Shown here: piece by piece, positions 42,849-51,467 of the stretch
Layout of the letters: the number at the start of each line of letters is the position of its first letter
How positions within the stretch are numbered: position 1 is the stretch's first letter
NCBI RefSeq assembly: GCF_035607535.1
Contig: NZ_JAYDZX010000001.1
Location: 558,001-622,000 of the forward strand
Length of the DNA: 64,000 nucleotides
Reading direction: 5' to 3'
DNA from: Salinimicrobium sp035607535
GTDB taxonomy: Bacteria; Bacteroidota; Bacteroidia; Flavobacteriales; Flavobacteriaceae
Translations under genes and position numbers: made by a program
The notes under the pieces: model-generated
What the model was told of the DNA's origin: nothing
Database searches by the model: none
Seen by the model: only the letters and a program-made list of their open reading frames with translations

Positions 42849-44486
42849 ATGAAAAATAGTATTCTTCTTTTAATATTCCTTTCCTGTAGCACATTAGCTG
42901 CCCAGGTAGTCACCAGCAATCGCCTGTTCACTGAAGCAGATACCCTTAGAGGTTCTTTGCGAGCAGAAAGAGCTTACGATGTATTTAAATATAACCTTCA
43001 GGTAAAGGTTGAACCCGAGGAACGGTATATATCTGGCTTCAACGGCATAACTTTTAAAGCTGAAAAAGATCTGCCTGTAATGCAGGTAGACCTCTTTGCG
43101 AACATGAGGGTTGATTCTATAATTTTCCGCGGAAAGAGAATGGATTTTAAGCGGCGTCACAATGCGGTTTTCATAGATCTGGAGCCCGTGGTTAAGCAGA
43201 ATGAGAAAGATTCCATCAGGTTCTTTTATTCCGGAAACCCTATTGTTGCCAAAAATGCACCCTGGGATGGAGGTTTTGTTTTTGACAAGGACCGGCAGGG
43301 AAACCATTGGATCGCAGTGGCCGTTCAGGGAACCGGAGCCAGCCTCTGGTACCCTAATAAGGACCATCAAAGCGATGAACCCGAGGAAGCTCTTATAGGC
43401 ATTGCTGTACCTAATGATCTCATGAACGTATCCAATGGCCGTTTTGTAGGCAAAGAGATCCTCGACGATGGCTTTACCCGCTGGAACTGGAAAGTGAGCA
43501 ATCCCATCAATAATTATAATATTGTGGTCAATATTGGGAACTATGTTCATTTTGACGACCAGTTCCGCCATCTGGATCTGGATTATTATGTGCTGCCTTA
43601 CAATCTAGAAAAGGCTAAAGAGCAATTTGAAGAGGTGAAGTTCATGATGAACTGTTTTTATGAGAAATTCGGAGCTTATCCCTTTGAAAGTGATGGATTC
43701 AAACTGGTCGAAACTCCTTACCTGGGCATGGAGCACCAAAGTGCAGTTGCATATGGCAACCAGTTCCAAAAAGGGTATCTGGGAAGGGATCTCAGCGGGA
43801 CAGGTGTGGGTCTAAAGTGGGATTTTATCATAATCCATGAAACGGGTCACGAATGGTTTGGGAACAGCATAACAGCAAAAGATATTGCCGATATGTGGAT
43901 CCACGAAGGTTTTACTTCATATTCTGAAGCTGTTTACATAGAGTGCAGGTGGGGGAAAGAAGAAGCCCTGAAATACATACAGGGAATAAGAAACAACATA
44001 GCCAATACCAAAAAGATCATCGGTACATACGGGGTCAATAGTGAAGGTTCGGGAGATATGTACTATAAGGGATCCAACCTCCTCAATAACATAAGAAGCA
44101 TTTATAATGACGATGAGCTATGGTGGAAAACACTTAAAGATTACACAGAAACTTATCGTCACAAGACCATTACAACAAAAACTACTGAAGATTTCTTCAA
44201 TGCTGCCATAGATTATGACCTGCAGCCTGTCTTTGATCAATATCTGCGTCATGCTGCTTTACCCGAACTACAATTCAAAAAAGAAGGAAAAAATGTTCAA
44301 TACAGGTGGCAAGCTGATGTTGCGGGATTTGATATGCCCGTTGACATCGTGATCAACGGAAAGGAGATCAGGATACATCCTACTCAAAAATGGCAAAAAC
44401 TCGAACAGAGAGTAGAGTTAGTCGACGCAATTGAAGTTAAAGAAGCGGAGTTCTACATCAGGCGCAAAAACCTGAAGGAGGTTTAA
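42849..44486 (+). CDS. M1-family metallopeptidase, exported
   Basis: 545 residues from ATG 42849 (MKNSILLLIFLSC...LAAQ signal); GTG 42840 would overlap the previous stop by 4 bases and cannot be excluded. Gluzincin core: H330-E331-T-G-H334-EWFGN, with the second zinc Glu in WIHEGFTSYSEAVY. The exopeptidase GAMEN motif is replaced by GMEHQS in PYLGMEHQSAVAYG, an altered form found in several bacterial M1 branches. An aminopeptidase or a related peptide hydrolase acting in the periplasm is likely. The gene is coupled to the preceding exported protein gene. Confidence 0.9.
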   Translation: MKNSILLLIFLSCSTLAAQVVTSNRLFTEADTLRGSLRAERAYDVFKYNLQVKVEPEERYISGFNGITFKAEKDLPVMQVDLFANMRVDSIIFRGKRMDFKRRHNAVFIDLEPVVKQNEKDSIRFFYSGNPIVAKNAPWDGGFVFDKDRQGNHWIAVAVQGTGASLWYPNKDHQSDEPEEALIGIAVPNDLMNVSNGRFVGKEILDDGFTRWNWKVSNPINNYNIVVNIGNYVHFDDQFRHLDLDYYVLPYNLEKAKEQFEEVKFMMNCFYEKFGAYPFESDGFKLVETPYLGMEHQSAVAYGNQFQKGYLGRDLSGTGVGLKWDFIIIHETGHEWFGNSITAKDIADMWIHEGFTSYSEAVYIECRWGKEEALKYIQGIRNNIANTKKIIGTYGVNSEGSGDMYYKGSNLLNNIRSIYNDDELWWKTLKDYTETYRHKTITTKTTEDFFNAAIDYDLQPVFDQYLRHAALPELQFKKEGKNVQYRWQADVAGFDMPVDIVINGKEIRIHPTQKWQKLEQRVELVDAIEVKEAEFYIRRKNLKEV

Positions 44487-44583
44487 AAGGTTCATCTATA
44501 AGATCTTGACTCATTTATTCTGAGAATAATTCTGGCGTAATTTATTAATTTTCAGTAAATTATAGCTTCAAACATTTGGAGTT

Positions 44584-45006
44584 ATGATGACGATCAAATC
44601 CTTAAACAAATGGGCCAATGCGCATACATATTATCCGCTTGACCTGCTGAGAATTGCTTTAGGAGTTTTCTTCTTCTTAAAAGGAATTCAGTTCATTTCA
44701 CAAACCCACATGCTTACAGAACTCATTGGGCCTCTTAAAGGCTATGGTGGTGTAATGCTGGCAATTCATTACATAGCGCCTGTTCATTTGGTGGGTGGAT
44801 TGCTCATTGCTTTTGGTTTGCTCACCCGCTGGGCACTGGTAGCACAAATACCAATTTTACTGGGCGCGATCCTGATTAATTTTGTAGGGCTAATGAACTG
44901 GGGCAACCTGTTGCTTGCACTGGTAATTCTTGCCGTGAGTGTGTTCTTTATCTTTTACGGTTCCGGAAAACATTCAGTGGATTATTACCTCAAAATGAAG
45001 ATGTAA
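44584..45006 (+). CDS. DoxX-family membrane protein
   Basis: 140 residues. Four membrane segments fill the protein: LLRIALGVFFFLKGIQFIS, MLAIHYIAPVHLVGGLLIAFG, WALVAQIPILLGAILINFVG and LLLALVILAVSVFFIFYG. The PLDLLRIALGVFFFLKGIQF start and HLVGGLLIAFGLLTR middle match the DoxX/SURF4-like family. These proteins are linked to thiol or quinone-dependent electron transfer in some bacteria; here a role next to menaquinone genes is only suggestive. Stop is 2 bp from the convergent menE stop. Confidence 0.88.
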   Translation: MMTIKSLNKWANAHTYYPLDLLRIALGVFFFLKGIQFISQTHMLTELIGPLKGYGGVMLAIHYIAPVHLVGGLLIAFGLLTRWALVAQIPILLGAILINFVGLMNWGNLLLALVILAVSVFFIFYGSGKHSVDYYLKMKM

Positions 45007-45007
45007 C

Positions 45008-46108
45008 CTAGATCATTCTACTCTTCAAGGTGTTGGCGCGATGAATTTTTCCGTTGGGGGTTTCTTCAAATTTCTCAACGAAGTAGATCTTTTTGGGTAC
45101 TTCAAATTTACCAAGTTTTCGGCATGCCTTGATCTCCCGTTCAAGATTGTGGAGTGCAACTTCAGAAAATTCGCTTTCCACCATCAATATCAACTTTTCA
45201 CCCAGGGCAGGATCTGGTAAAGAAGTGACAAAGAACCTGTGCGCAATTATTGGAGCCAGTTTAGCTTCAATTTCTTCGGGATGTAGCTTCACACCTCCTG
45301 AATTTATAATGTTGTCGATCCTTCCTTTCCAAATAAAACTCTTTTCTGAAACCAGGTCTACAACATCATTAGTGACCAGGATTTCATCTGAAAGTTGTGG
45401 TGCATCAATCACCAAACAGCTTCTATCATCCACATCGATCTTTACATTAGGCAATGTTGTAAAAGGCACGGGCTCTTCCCCGCTCTTTTTAGCCGGGTTG
45501 ATACGGCGCGCGGCTATATGAGAAACGGTTTCGGTCATGCCGTAGGTTTCATAGACCTCTGTACCTATCCCCTGCACCAGGTTGCGAAGATTGGCAGATA
45601 CCGCTCCACCACCTACGATGAGCTTCTTTATGAGATGTAAACGACTGAGGGAATTATCCAGTTGAAAAGGGGTCATTGCACAAAAGTCATAGATCTTGAA
45701 AATACGATCCAGCGGATTTGCTTTTGGAAGTTCCAGATCCAGCTTCCAGCCCAGGAGCATTGCGCGTACCAGCATCATTTTACCTGCAATGAAATTCACC
45801 GGGAGACAGTGCAGTGCGGTGATCCCCTGGCCCAGGTCAAAATACTTAGCGGTTGCCCTGGCACTGTTGATCATTTGCTGCTTCTTGATATGAATTCTTT
45901 TTGGTGGCCCGGTAGATCCAGATGTTCTGACTTCTACATAATCTTTATCATTAAGCCAGTCCAGCAAAAAATTTCCTGCCTGGCCTTCATACGGCTCTCC
46001 TTCCTTGATAAGGCTATAAGCTACCGCAGCCAGATCTTCATTGTTGTAGAATAAACCATTAAGCCTGAATTCGGGATGTGTTTCAGGTAAACTGAACTTA
46101 TCTTGCAT
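45008..46108 (-). CDS. menE: o-succinylbenzoate--CoA ligase (AMP-binding), short form
   Basis: 366 residues, an adenylate-forming enzyme: P-loop RTSGSTGPPKRIHI, TYGMTETVSH, the hinge region WKGRIDNIINSGGVKLHPEEIE, and a terminal NGKIHRA with the catalytic lysine. It lacks about 100 residues of classic MenE at the N-terminus, as is usual for the Flavobacteriia MenE. It makes o-succinylbenzoyl-CoA in menaquinone synthesis; the same-strand neighbours menC and menA in this cluster strongly support the call. Confidence 0.9.
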   Translation of the reverse strand: MQDKFSLPETHPEFRLNGLFYNNEDLAAVAYSLIKEGEPYEGQAGNFLLDWLNDKDYVEVRTSGSTGPPKRIHIKKQQMINSARATAKYFDLGQGITALHCLPVNFIAGKMMLVRAMLLGWKLDLELPKANPLDRIFKIYDFCAMTPFQLDNSLSRLHLIKKLIVGGGAVSANLRNLVQGIGTEVYETYGMTETVSHIAARRINPAKKSGEEPVPFTTLPNVKIDVDDRSCLVIDAPQLSDEILVTNDVVDLVSEKSFIWKGRIDNIINSGGVKLHPEEIEAKLAPIIAHRFFVTSLPDPALGEKLILMVESEFSEVALHNLEREIKACRKLGKFEVPKKIYFVEKFEETPNGKIHRANTLKSRMI

Positions 46109-46163
46109 AACTTTAATAAAGTTTAACGCTTAAGACTTAAAGTTAACAAATTGTACAGGAATA

Positions 46164-47114
46164 TTAAATTTCTTCAGAATACTTTAAGGTTTGAGGCGGC
46201 GGCGGACTTACTTTTCCAAACAATTTTTCGCGCCAGTTACTCCACTTGTAGGTCCTGGCCATCAAAAAGAGAAATATAGGGTACACCACAAAAATGGGAA
46301 GGAGAATATCCAATCCCGCAGAAGGTTCTGAAACATCTTTAAGGACAGAGTTAGTTTCAAAGGCGGTCCAGTCTGCTGTTATTAATAAAGCTCCTACAAG
46401 GTTATTACCGGCATGAAATCCTAACGCAAGTTCAAGCCCCTCATCCATAAGGGTCATGATCCCGAGGAGCAGACCTGTTCCTATATAGTAGACCATGATG
46501 ATATAACCCAGTTTTTCAACTTCAGGATTCCACAAGTGCAGGCTTCCAAAGATCACCGAGGTCACTATTAACGGCACCCACCTGTTCCCGGCAAGAACTC
46601 CGATCCCCTGCATCAAATAACCTCTGAAGAGATATTCTTCAAAGCTCGTTTGTAACGGCACCATAATGAAGGCAATGGCAGCAAGAATAAGGAAAGGTAT
46701 CATCTGGAAGTTCCACAGAAAATCTTCTGGACGTAAATTATAGTCTATTACCGTCGTCACTATGGTGAATACAGCAATAATACTGAAGCCAAACAAGAAG
46801 CGGCCCCAGTCTACCTTTTTCCGGGTTGTGGTTGCCTCCTTTATCTTTTGCTCATGTAGGAACCTTATAACAAACAGAAGTGCGGCAAGTCCCACTGCAA
46901 AAGACAGTAGAAGCAAAAAGAACGAGAGGTTGGAGTCCAGGACCTGCATCATTTCTGCCTGGGTAAGGTTTAAAATTTCAGGCCCTGCTTCAAAGAAAAG
47001 AGCTGCCATAAAGGGCAAAGCCCCAAATAACTGCCAGGCCAGGAAAATAATTACCAGGCCAATAACATATCGCCACCATTCGGTTTTTGCATTGTAGGCT
47101 TGCTTAATGAACAT
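46164..47114 (-). CDS. CPBP-family intramembrane metalloprotease
   Basis: 316 residues, at least seven membrane segments (VIGLVIIFLAWQLFGALPFMAAL, FFLLLLSFAVGLAALLFVI, FGFSIIAVFTIVTTVI, and others). The CAAX/bacteriocin-processing motif SFEEYLFRGYLMQG (EExxxR) and the second motif LALGFHAGNNLVG with the conserved His and Asn are both present. Substrate unknown; in bacteria these proteins do self-immunity, export or envelope processing. It lies between menE and menC, which is a common arrangement in flavobacteria without a known reason. Confidence 0.9.
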   Translation of the reverse strand: MFIKQAYNAKTEWWRYVIGLVIIFLAWQLFGALPFMAALFFEAGPEILNLTQAEMMQVLDSNLSFFLLLLSFAVGLAALLFVIRFLHEQKIKEATTTRKKVDWGRFLFGFSIIAVFTIVTTVIDYNLRPEDFLWNFQMIPFLILAAIAFIMVPLQTSFEEYLFRGYLMQGIGVLAGNRWVPLIVTSVIFGSLHLWNPEVEKLGYIIMVYYIGTGLLLGIMTLMDEGLELALGFHAGNNLVGALLITADWTAFETNSVLKDVSEPSAGLDILLPIFVVYPIFLFLMARTYKWSNWREKLFGKVSPPPPQTLKYSEEI

Positions 47115-47122
47115 GATATAAT

Positions 47123-48157
47123 CTATAGGTTAAAATTCCATTTTTGAGAAGGATTGTACCGCAACTCTCCCTTTGATACCTGCAGGGGAGATTCAAAGTT
47201 ATTGGTGTACAGACCTCCTGTTCCCAGCCCCTGTGGCATAGGATTGTCTAAAGTGTAGGTGAATTGTGCAATAGCATTCAATCCCACATTACTTTCCAAT
47301 GCACTTGTGATCCACCAGTGCGTCTCCCGCTTTTCCAGCAGATCTATCCATTCCTGCGTCCCCTTCATTCCACCAATTAAGCTGGGTTTAAAAATCAGGT
47401 ATTGAGGTTCTATTGTTTGTAAGAGCTTTTTCTTTTCTGTTACATCGGTCACGCCTATTAGTTCTTCATCAAGAGCTATTGGCAGTGGAGAAGCCTTGCA
47501 CAGCCGGGCCATTTCTTCTGCCTGGCCTTGTTTTATGGGTTGTTCTATACTGTGGAGATCCAATTCGCTCAACCGCTTCAGTTTCTCGAGAGCTTCAGCC
47601 GGAGAGAAAGCGCCGTTGGCATCCACTCTTATCTCTATTTCTTCTGAAGTAAATTCCCGGCGAATATATTTCAGAAGATCAATTTCAGTTTCAAAATCAA
47701 TGGCTCCGATCTTCAGCTTGATACATCTAAAGCCACCTTCGATCTTTTGAATGATCTGTTCTTTCATGAACTGCTCCTCTCCCATCCAAACGAGTCCGTT
47801 TATAGATATAGCCGCTTCGCCCCGGGTAAAGTCTGAAGGAAACAGCACAAAGGGATCATTTGCAGCAAGCGACCTGAAGGCCATTTCCAGCCCAAACTGA
47901 ATGCTGGGAAATTCTCGTAACTCCTCCCACAGCTTTTCTTCCCCCAAAGCAATATTTTCACAAACCCACTTCAGCTTTTCTTCATAATCCGGCCGGTCGT
48001 CAAAGCTAAGGCTTCTTAAGATACCGCATTCTCCAATTCCTGTCTTCCCATCTCTTTCCAAAATCAAGAACCAGGTTTCCTTTTGAGTAAGAACGCCCCG
48101 GGAGGTTCCGCTGGGGCGCTTAAAGTTGAGAATATACTTGCTGTATCGGGCGTTCAT
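47123..48157 (-). CDS. menC: o-succinylbenzoate synthase
   Basis: 344 residues, enolase superfamily. Catalytic lysine pair in CIKLKIGAIDFE, metal ligands in RVDANGAFSP, SIEQPIKQ and ALDEELIG, and the second base in FKPSLIGG. These are the motifs of the MLE/MenC subgroup. It dehydrates SHCHC to o-succinylbenzoate, the substrate of MenE. The starting stretch RYSKYILNFKRPSGTSRGVLTQKETWFL is typical of the Bacteroidetes type. Dipeptide epimerases look similar, but the men neighbours decide it. It begins 9 bp upstream of the CPBP gene. Confidence 0.9.
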   Translation of the reverse strand: MNARYSKYILNFKRPSGTSRGVLTQKETWFLILERDGKTGIGECGILRSLSFDDRPDYEEKLKWVCENIALGEEKLWEELREFPSIQFGLEMAFRSLAANDPFVLFPSDFTRGEAAISINGLVWMGEEQFMKEQIIQKIEGGFRCIKLKIGAIDFETEIDLLKYIRREFTSEEIEIRVDANGAFSPAEALEKLKRLSELDLHSIEQPIKQGQAEEMARLCKASPLPIALDEELIGVTDVTEKKKLLQTIEPQYLIFKPSLIGGMKGTQEWIDLLEKRETHWWITSALESNVGLNAIAQFTYTLDNPMPQGLGTGGLYTNNFESPLQVSKGELRYNPSQKWNFNL

Positions 48158-48242
48158 GCAGGGAATTGTAATGGTAAATACTAAATAAAAAAATAGAAAG
48201 TCTTAAAAAGGACAATGTTAGCTACTAACTATCAAATAAATA

Positions 48243-48923
48243 TTATAGCTCAATACTTTCTCCTGCTTCCAGCAACATAAGATCTTTTCCTTTTTCGTAG
48301 AATTTTCGCTTTGCCTCCTCATGATCTATTTCAATATATCCAAAAGTGTCGTAGTGACAACCAAGCACTTTATCGCATTCTACAAAATCACTCGCCACAA
48401 TAGCGTCATCCACTCCCATAGTAAAGTTGTCCCCTATAGGGAGAATAGCAAGATCCAGCTTTGTGTGCATGGGGATAAGTTTCATATCCATTGTTAGGGC
48501 AGTATCTCCCGCAATGTAAATATTTTTGTGTTCCCCTTCAATTACAAATCCGCCGGGTTGCCCGCCGTAGCTTCCATCGGGAAATGAACTGGTATGAATG
48601 GCATTCACATATTTTACGGTTCCAAAATCAAAGCTCCATTTCCCACCATGATTTAATGGATGTACCTCCAGCCCTTTGCTTTCGTAATGAGATGTGATCT
48701 CATAGTTACTTATGATCACAGCTCCCGTTCTTTTAGCTATTGCCTCTGCGTCCAGAGTATGGTCCTGGTGAGCATGGGTGAGCAGGATGTAGTCTGCCTT
48801 TAGGTCCTCAATATTCACCTTGTCCTTTACCTTATCATTTCCTGTAATGAAAGGATCTATTAACAGGGTTATTCCTTTGACTTCAATTGAAAAAGTACTG
48901 TGTGCGTATTGCGTAATTTTCAT
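48243..48923 (-). CDS. UPF0173-type metal-dependent hydrolase (MBL fold)
   Basis: 226 residues, cytoplasmic. Metallo-beta-lactamase motifs: LLIDPFITGN, LTHAHQDHTLDA (HxHxDH), HPLNHGG, IHTSSFPDGSYGGQPGGFVI, AGDTALTMDM and GCHYDTF. It is the UPF0173 type with ISNYEITSHYESKGLEVHPL. Substrate unknown. It lies between menC and menA, but UPF0173 members also occur elsewhere, so a direct part in menaquinone synthesis should not be assumed. Confidence 0.9.
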   Translation of the reverse strand: MKITQYAHSTFSIEVKGITLLIDPFITGNDKVKDKVNIEDLKADYILLTHAHQDHTLDAEAIAKRTGAVIISNYEITSHYESKGLEVHPLNHGGKWSFDFGTVKYVNAIHTSSFPDGSYGGQPGGFVIEGEHKNIYIAGDTALTMDMKLIPMHTKLDLAILPIGDNFTMGVDDAIVASDFVECDKVLGCHYDTFGYIEIDHEEAKRKFYEKGKDLMLLEAGESIEL

Positions 48924-48993
48924 GATGTGGTATTTTCAAAACAAATTACAAAATCTACCAAAAATTACCTTCCGAAAAAGGCATTTTTGGGAC

Positions 48994-49896
48994 CTATAAT
49001 ACCTGACCTAAGGAAAAGAGAAGCGCCAAAAGAAAGGTTCCCAGGGCAAGTTTCTTTAATTCGGGATCCAGCAGAACGGGATTTTTATTTTCCATTACCC
49101 TCTTTAAATGCATCAAAAGCGGATAAAATGCCACCAGATAAAAAATGTCATCAATCCCCGTAAAAGAAAAGGCCGAAAACATTATGATACAGGTAAAGGC
49201 TGCCAGCAACAGAAAATAATGATATTGTTTGGCATTTTTGACACCCATCTTCACAACAAGTGTATTCTTGCCGGCCTTAGCATCGGCTGCACAATCGCGC
49301 ATGTTGTTCAGGTTGAGAACTCCTGCACTTAAGAACCCGATGGTCGCGGCAGGCAGCAACACCCTCCAATCCCATTCCAGGGAATAAAGAAAATAGCAAC
49401 CGTAAACGCCTACCATTCCAAAAAATACAAAGACAAAGACATCACCCAGGCCGCGATAGCCATAGGCAGAATCTCCTACTGTATATTTCACGGCAGCGGC
49501 AATGGCAGCAATACCCAGAAGCAGGAAGATAATTCCATAAAAAAGACTTCGGGTTCCAAAGGCGATATAAATAAGAGTAACCGCAAAGATGAAGGTAAGT
49601 ATTCCCGTCGTCACCATGCCGTAGTACATCTCTTTGCGGCTTATCAATCCGCTTTGCAAGGTGCGTTCAGGACCTACCCGCTCTTCATTATCTGTTCCTT
49701 TTACAAAATCCCCATAATCGTTTGCGAAATTTGACAGGATCTGTAAACCTAAAGTTGTCGCGAGAGCAAGAGCAAAGATCACAGCATTGAACTCCCCCTG
49801 AGCCACAGCTATGGAGCTGCCCACCAGGATCCCCGAAATGGAAAGCGGAAGTGTTCTTAATCTTGCTGCACTTACCCAGCTGTCAATATTTGCCAT
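48994..49896 (-). CDS. menA: 1,4-dihydroxy-2-naphthoate octaprenyltransferase
   Basis: 300 residues, UbiA-type integral membrane prenyltransferase with about nine membrane segments. Both Asp-rich motifs are visible: NFANDYGDFVKGTD and NMRDCAADAKAGKNTL. It prenylates and decarboxylates DHNA to demethylmenaquinone. The start ATG is one base from the stop of holA (minus strand order holA-menA), so the two are probably one message. The typical MenA beginning, SWVSAARLRTLPLSISGILVG, is present. Confidence 0.95.
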   Translation of the reverse strand: MANIDSWVSAARLRTLPLSISGILVGSSIAVAQGEFNAVIFALALATTLGLQILSNFANDYGDFVKGTDNEERVGPERTLQSGLISRKEMYYGMVTTGILTFIFAVTLIYIAFGTRSLFYGIIFLLLGIAAIAAAVKYTVGDSAYGYRGLGDVFVFVFFGMVGVYGCYFLYSLEWDWRVLLPAATIGFLSAGVLNLNNMRDCAADAKAGKNTLVVKMGVKNAKQYHYFLLLAAFTCIIMFSAFSFTGIDDIFYLVAFYPLLMHLKRVMENKNPVLLDPELKKLALGTFLLALLFSLGQVL

Positions 49897-50901
49897 TTAA
49901 TTCATTATTTTAAACAGGAGCTCCTTTAATAGATCTCCCTGTGGAACATTTGCAGCCCCTACTCCTTTTCCTTTCACATCTGTATCTCTCAAAAATGAGA
50001 TAATACTGCTCACTTTTTTCATATTGTAATTACGGGCAGCTGTCACGTAATCTTTAACAAAGAACTTATTCACCTTCAGGGTTCTTGCCACATTGAGTTC
50101 AGATCTATCTGTAAGGGCATGGTATTGCTGTAGCTGAGAAAAGAAGCTGAAGAGCAGCCCCACCGTCACCACCATAGGATGATCCTTTTCATTTTGTGAG
50201 AAGTAATTGATTATTCGGTGTGCCTTTAGCGTATCCTTCATCCCAATTGCCTTACGCAGCTCAAAAATGTTGAAATCCTTACTTATCCCAATGTTTTCTT
50301 CAATGAGTTCTGGAGTGATGATAGTTCCCTTTGGTGCTATTAGCTGAAGTTTTTTCAGCTCATTGTCGATCTTGTCTAACTGGTTCCCTAAAAACTCCAG
50401 CAGCATTTGTGCAGCTTTAGGTGATATTTGATAGCCTCTCGAATGCATTTCTTTTTGTATCCAGTCAACTACCTGATTTTCATACAACCGCTTGTTCTCA
50501 TAAAGCACTCCTGTCTTAGCGACAGCCTTGTAGAGTTTCTTTCGCTTATCCAGTTTTTTATACTTGTAATTGAAGACAAGGACGGTCGAAGGCTGCGGAT
50601 TTTCGGCATAGGATGTTAACTGTTCAATGCTGCGGGAGAGATCCTGGGCCTCCTTTACAATGATCACCTGCCTTTCGGCCATCATGGGAAAACGCTTGGC
50701 ATTACCTACAATATCATCAATGCTTACATCACGACCGTACAAAACCATTTGATTAAACCCCTTTTCATCTTCCTGCAGTACGTTATCCTCAATATAATCG
50801 GAGATCTTATCAATGAAATAAGGCTCCTCTCCCGTTAAAAAATAGATGGGTTTTACATCTCCTTTTTTAATGGCAGTTACAATATTTTTTACGTCATCCA
50901 T
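49897..50901 (-). CDS. holA: DNA polymerase III delta subunit
   Basis: 334 residues, clamp-loader delta subunit. Family segments: IYFLTGEEPYFIDKISDYIE near the start, ERQVIIVKEAQDLS, KTGVLYENKRLYENQVVDWI, and the C-terminal helical collar FKLNEKDHPMVVTVGLLFSFFSQL-like part. Delta wrenches open the beta clamp. No functional Walker motif is expected for delta and none is seen. The stop abuts menA; holA is the first gene of that pair. Confidence 0.92.
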   Translation of the reverse strand: MDDVKNIVTAIKKGDVKPIYFLTGEEPYFIDKISDYIEDNVLQEDEKGFNQMVLYGRDVSIDDIVGNAKRFPMMAERQVIIVKEAQDLSRSIEQLTSYAENPQPSTVLVFNYKYKKLDKRKKLYKAVAKTGVLYENKRLYENQVVDWIQKEMHSRGYQISPKAAQMLLEFLGNQLDKIDNELKKLQLIAPKGTIITPELIEENIGISKDFNIFELRKAIGMKDTLKAHRIINYFSQNEKDHPMVVTVGLLFSFFSQLQQYHALTDRSELNVARTLKVNKFFVKDYVTAARNYNMKKVSSIISFLRDTDVKGKGVGAANVPQGDLLKELLFKIMN

Positions 50902-50953
50902 TTACAGCTGGTTTTCCGAAGGGGTTGAAGAGATCTTTCTTCTGAAAAAATTC

Positions 50954-50961
50954 TACTTTTG
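50954..50961 (+). promoter_or_regulatory. possible -7 promoter box adjacent to a start codon
   Basis: TACTTTTG matches TAnnTTTG and ends 3 bases before the ATG at 50965 of the nuclease gene. If real, the transcript would begin at or within a few bases of the start codon (leaderless or nearly so). No -33 box was identified. Confidence 0.3.
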
Positions 50962-50964
50962 AGC

Positions 50965-51408
50965 ATGCTTGAACTTAACTTCCCCCGGTACTCATTTCGG
51001 CTCAAAAATAGCGAAAATAAAGTAGCTGTTTTTGATGAGCTTCGGAAAAAATTTGTTTTGTTAACGCCCGAAGAATGGGTGCGTCAACATGTGGTACAGT
51101 TTCTTCTACAGGAAAAGAATTTCCCTAAAAGTCTGCTCAATGTCGAAAAACAGCTGAAGATACACGACCTTATCAAGAGATACGATGTGCTTGCATACCG
51201 ACCCGATGGCAGCATTCATCTTGTGGTGGAGTGTAAAGCTGCTTCGGTGCCTATAACGCAGGATACCTTTGATCAAATAGCCCGCTACAATCTCGCACTA
51301 CAGGCCGATTACCTTATGGTGACCAATGGGCTGCAGCATTATTTTTGTCAGCTCGACTATGAAGCGGAAAAATATCACTTCCTCCCCGATCTTCCGGAAT
51401 GGTCATGA
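50965..51408 (+). CDS. PD-(D/E)xK nuclease-like protein, HsdR N-terminal type
   Basis: 147 residues from ATG 50965 (MLELNFPRYSF); a TTG two codons upstream is the alternative. The type I restriction enzyme R N-terminal pattern is present: EWVRQHVVQFLL, then RPDGSIHLVVECKAASVPIT, which carries the D...ExK catalytic site, and QIARYNLALQADYLMVTNG. There is no helicase and no methylase or specificity gene nearby, so it is a solitary protein. Such lone HsdR_N proteins next to holA are seen in Bacteroidetes, but their role is unknown. Confidence 0.87.
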   Translation: MLELNFPRYSFRLKNSENKVAVFDELRKKFVLLTPEEWVRQHVVQFLLQEKNFPKSLLNVEKQLKIHDLIKRYDVLAYRPDGSIHLVVECKAASVPITQDTFDQIARYNLALQADYLMVTNGLQHYFCQLDYEAEKYHFLPDLPEWS

Positions 51409-51467
51409 AAAATACCTTTTTTGACAGCTTAACTTCCTATACTTCAATTTTCCTTTAATTTGCAACA

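Noticed and set aside
42894..43571. 225-codon open frame opposite the M1-like peptidase gene
   Set aside because: The peptidase on the plus strand has a full set of motifs; the antisense frame is a shadow.
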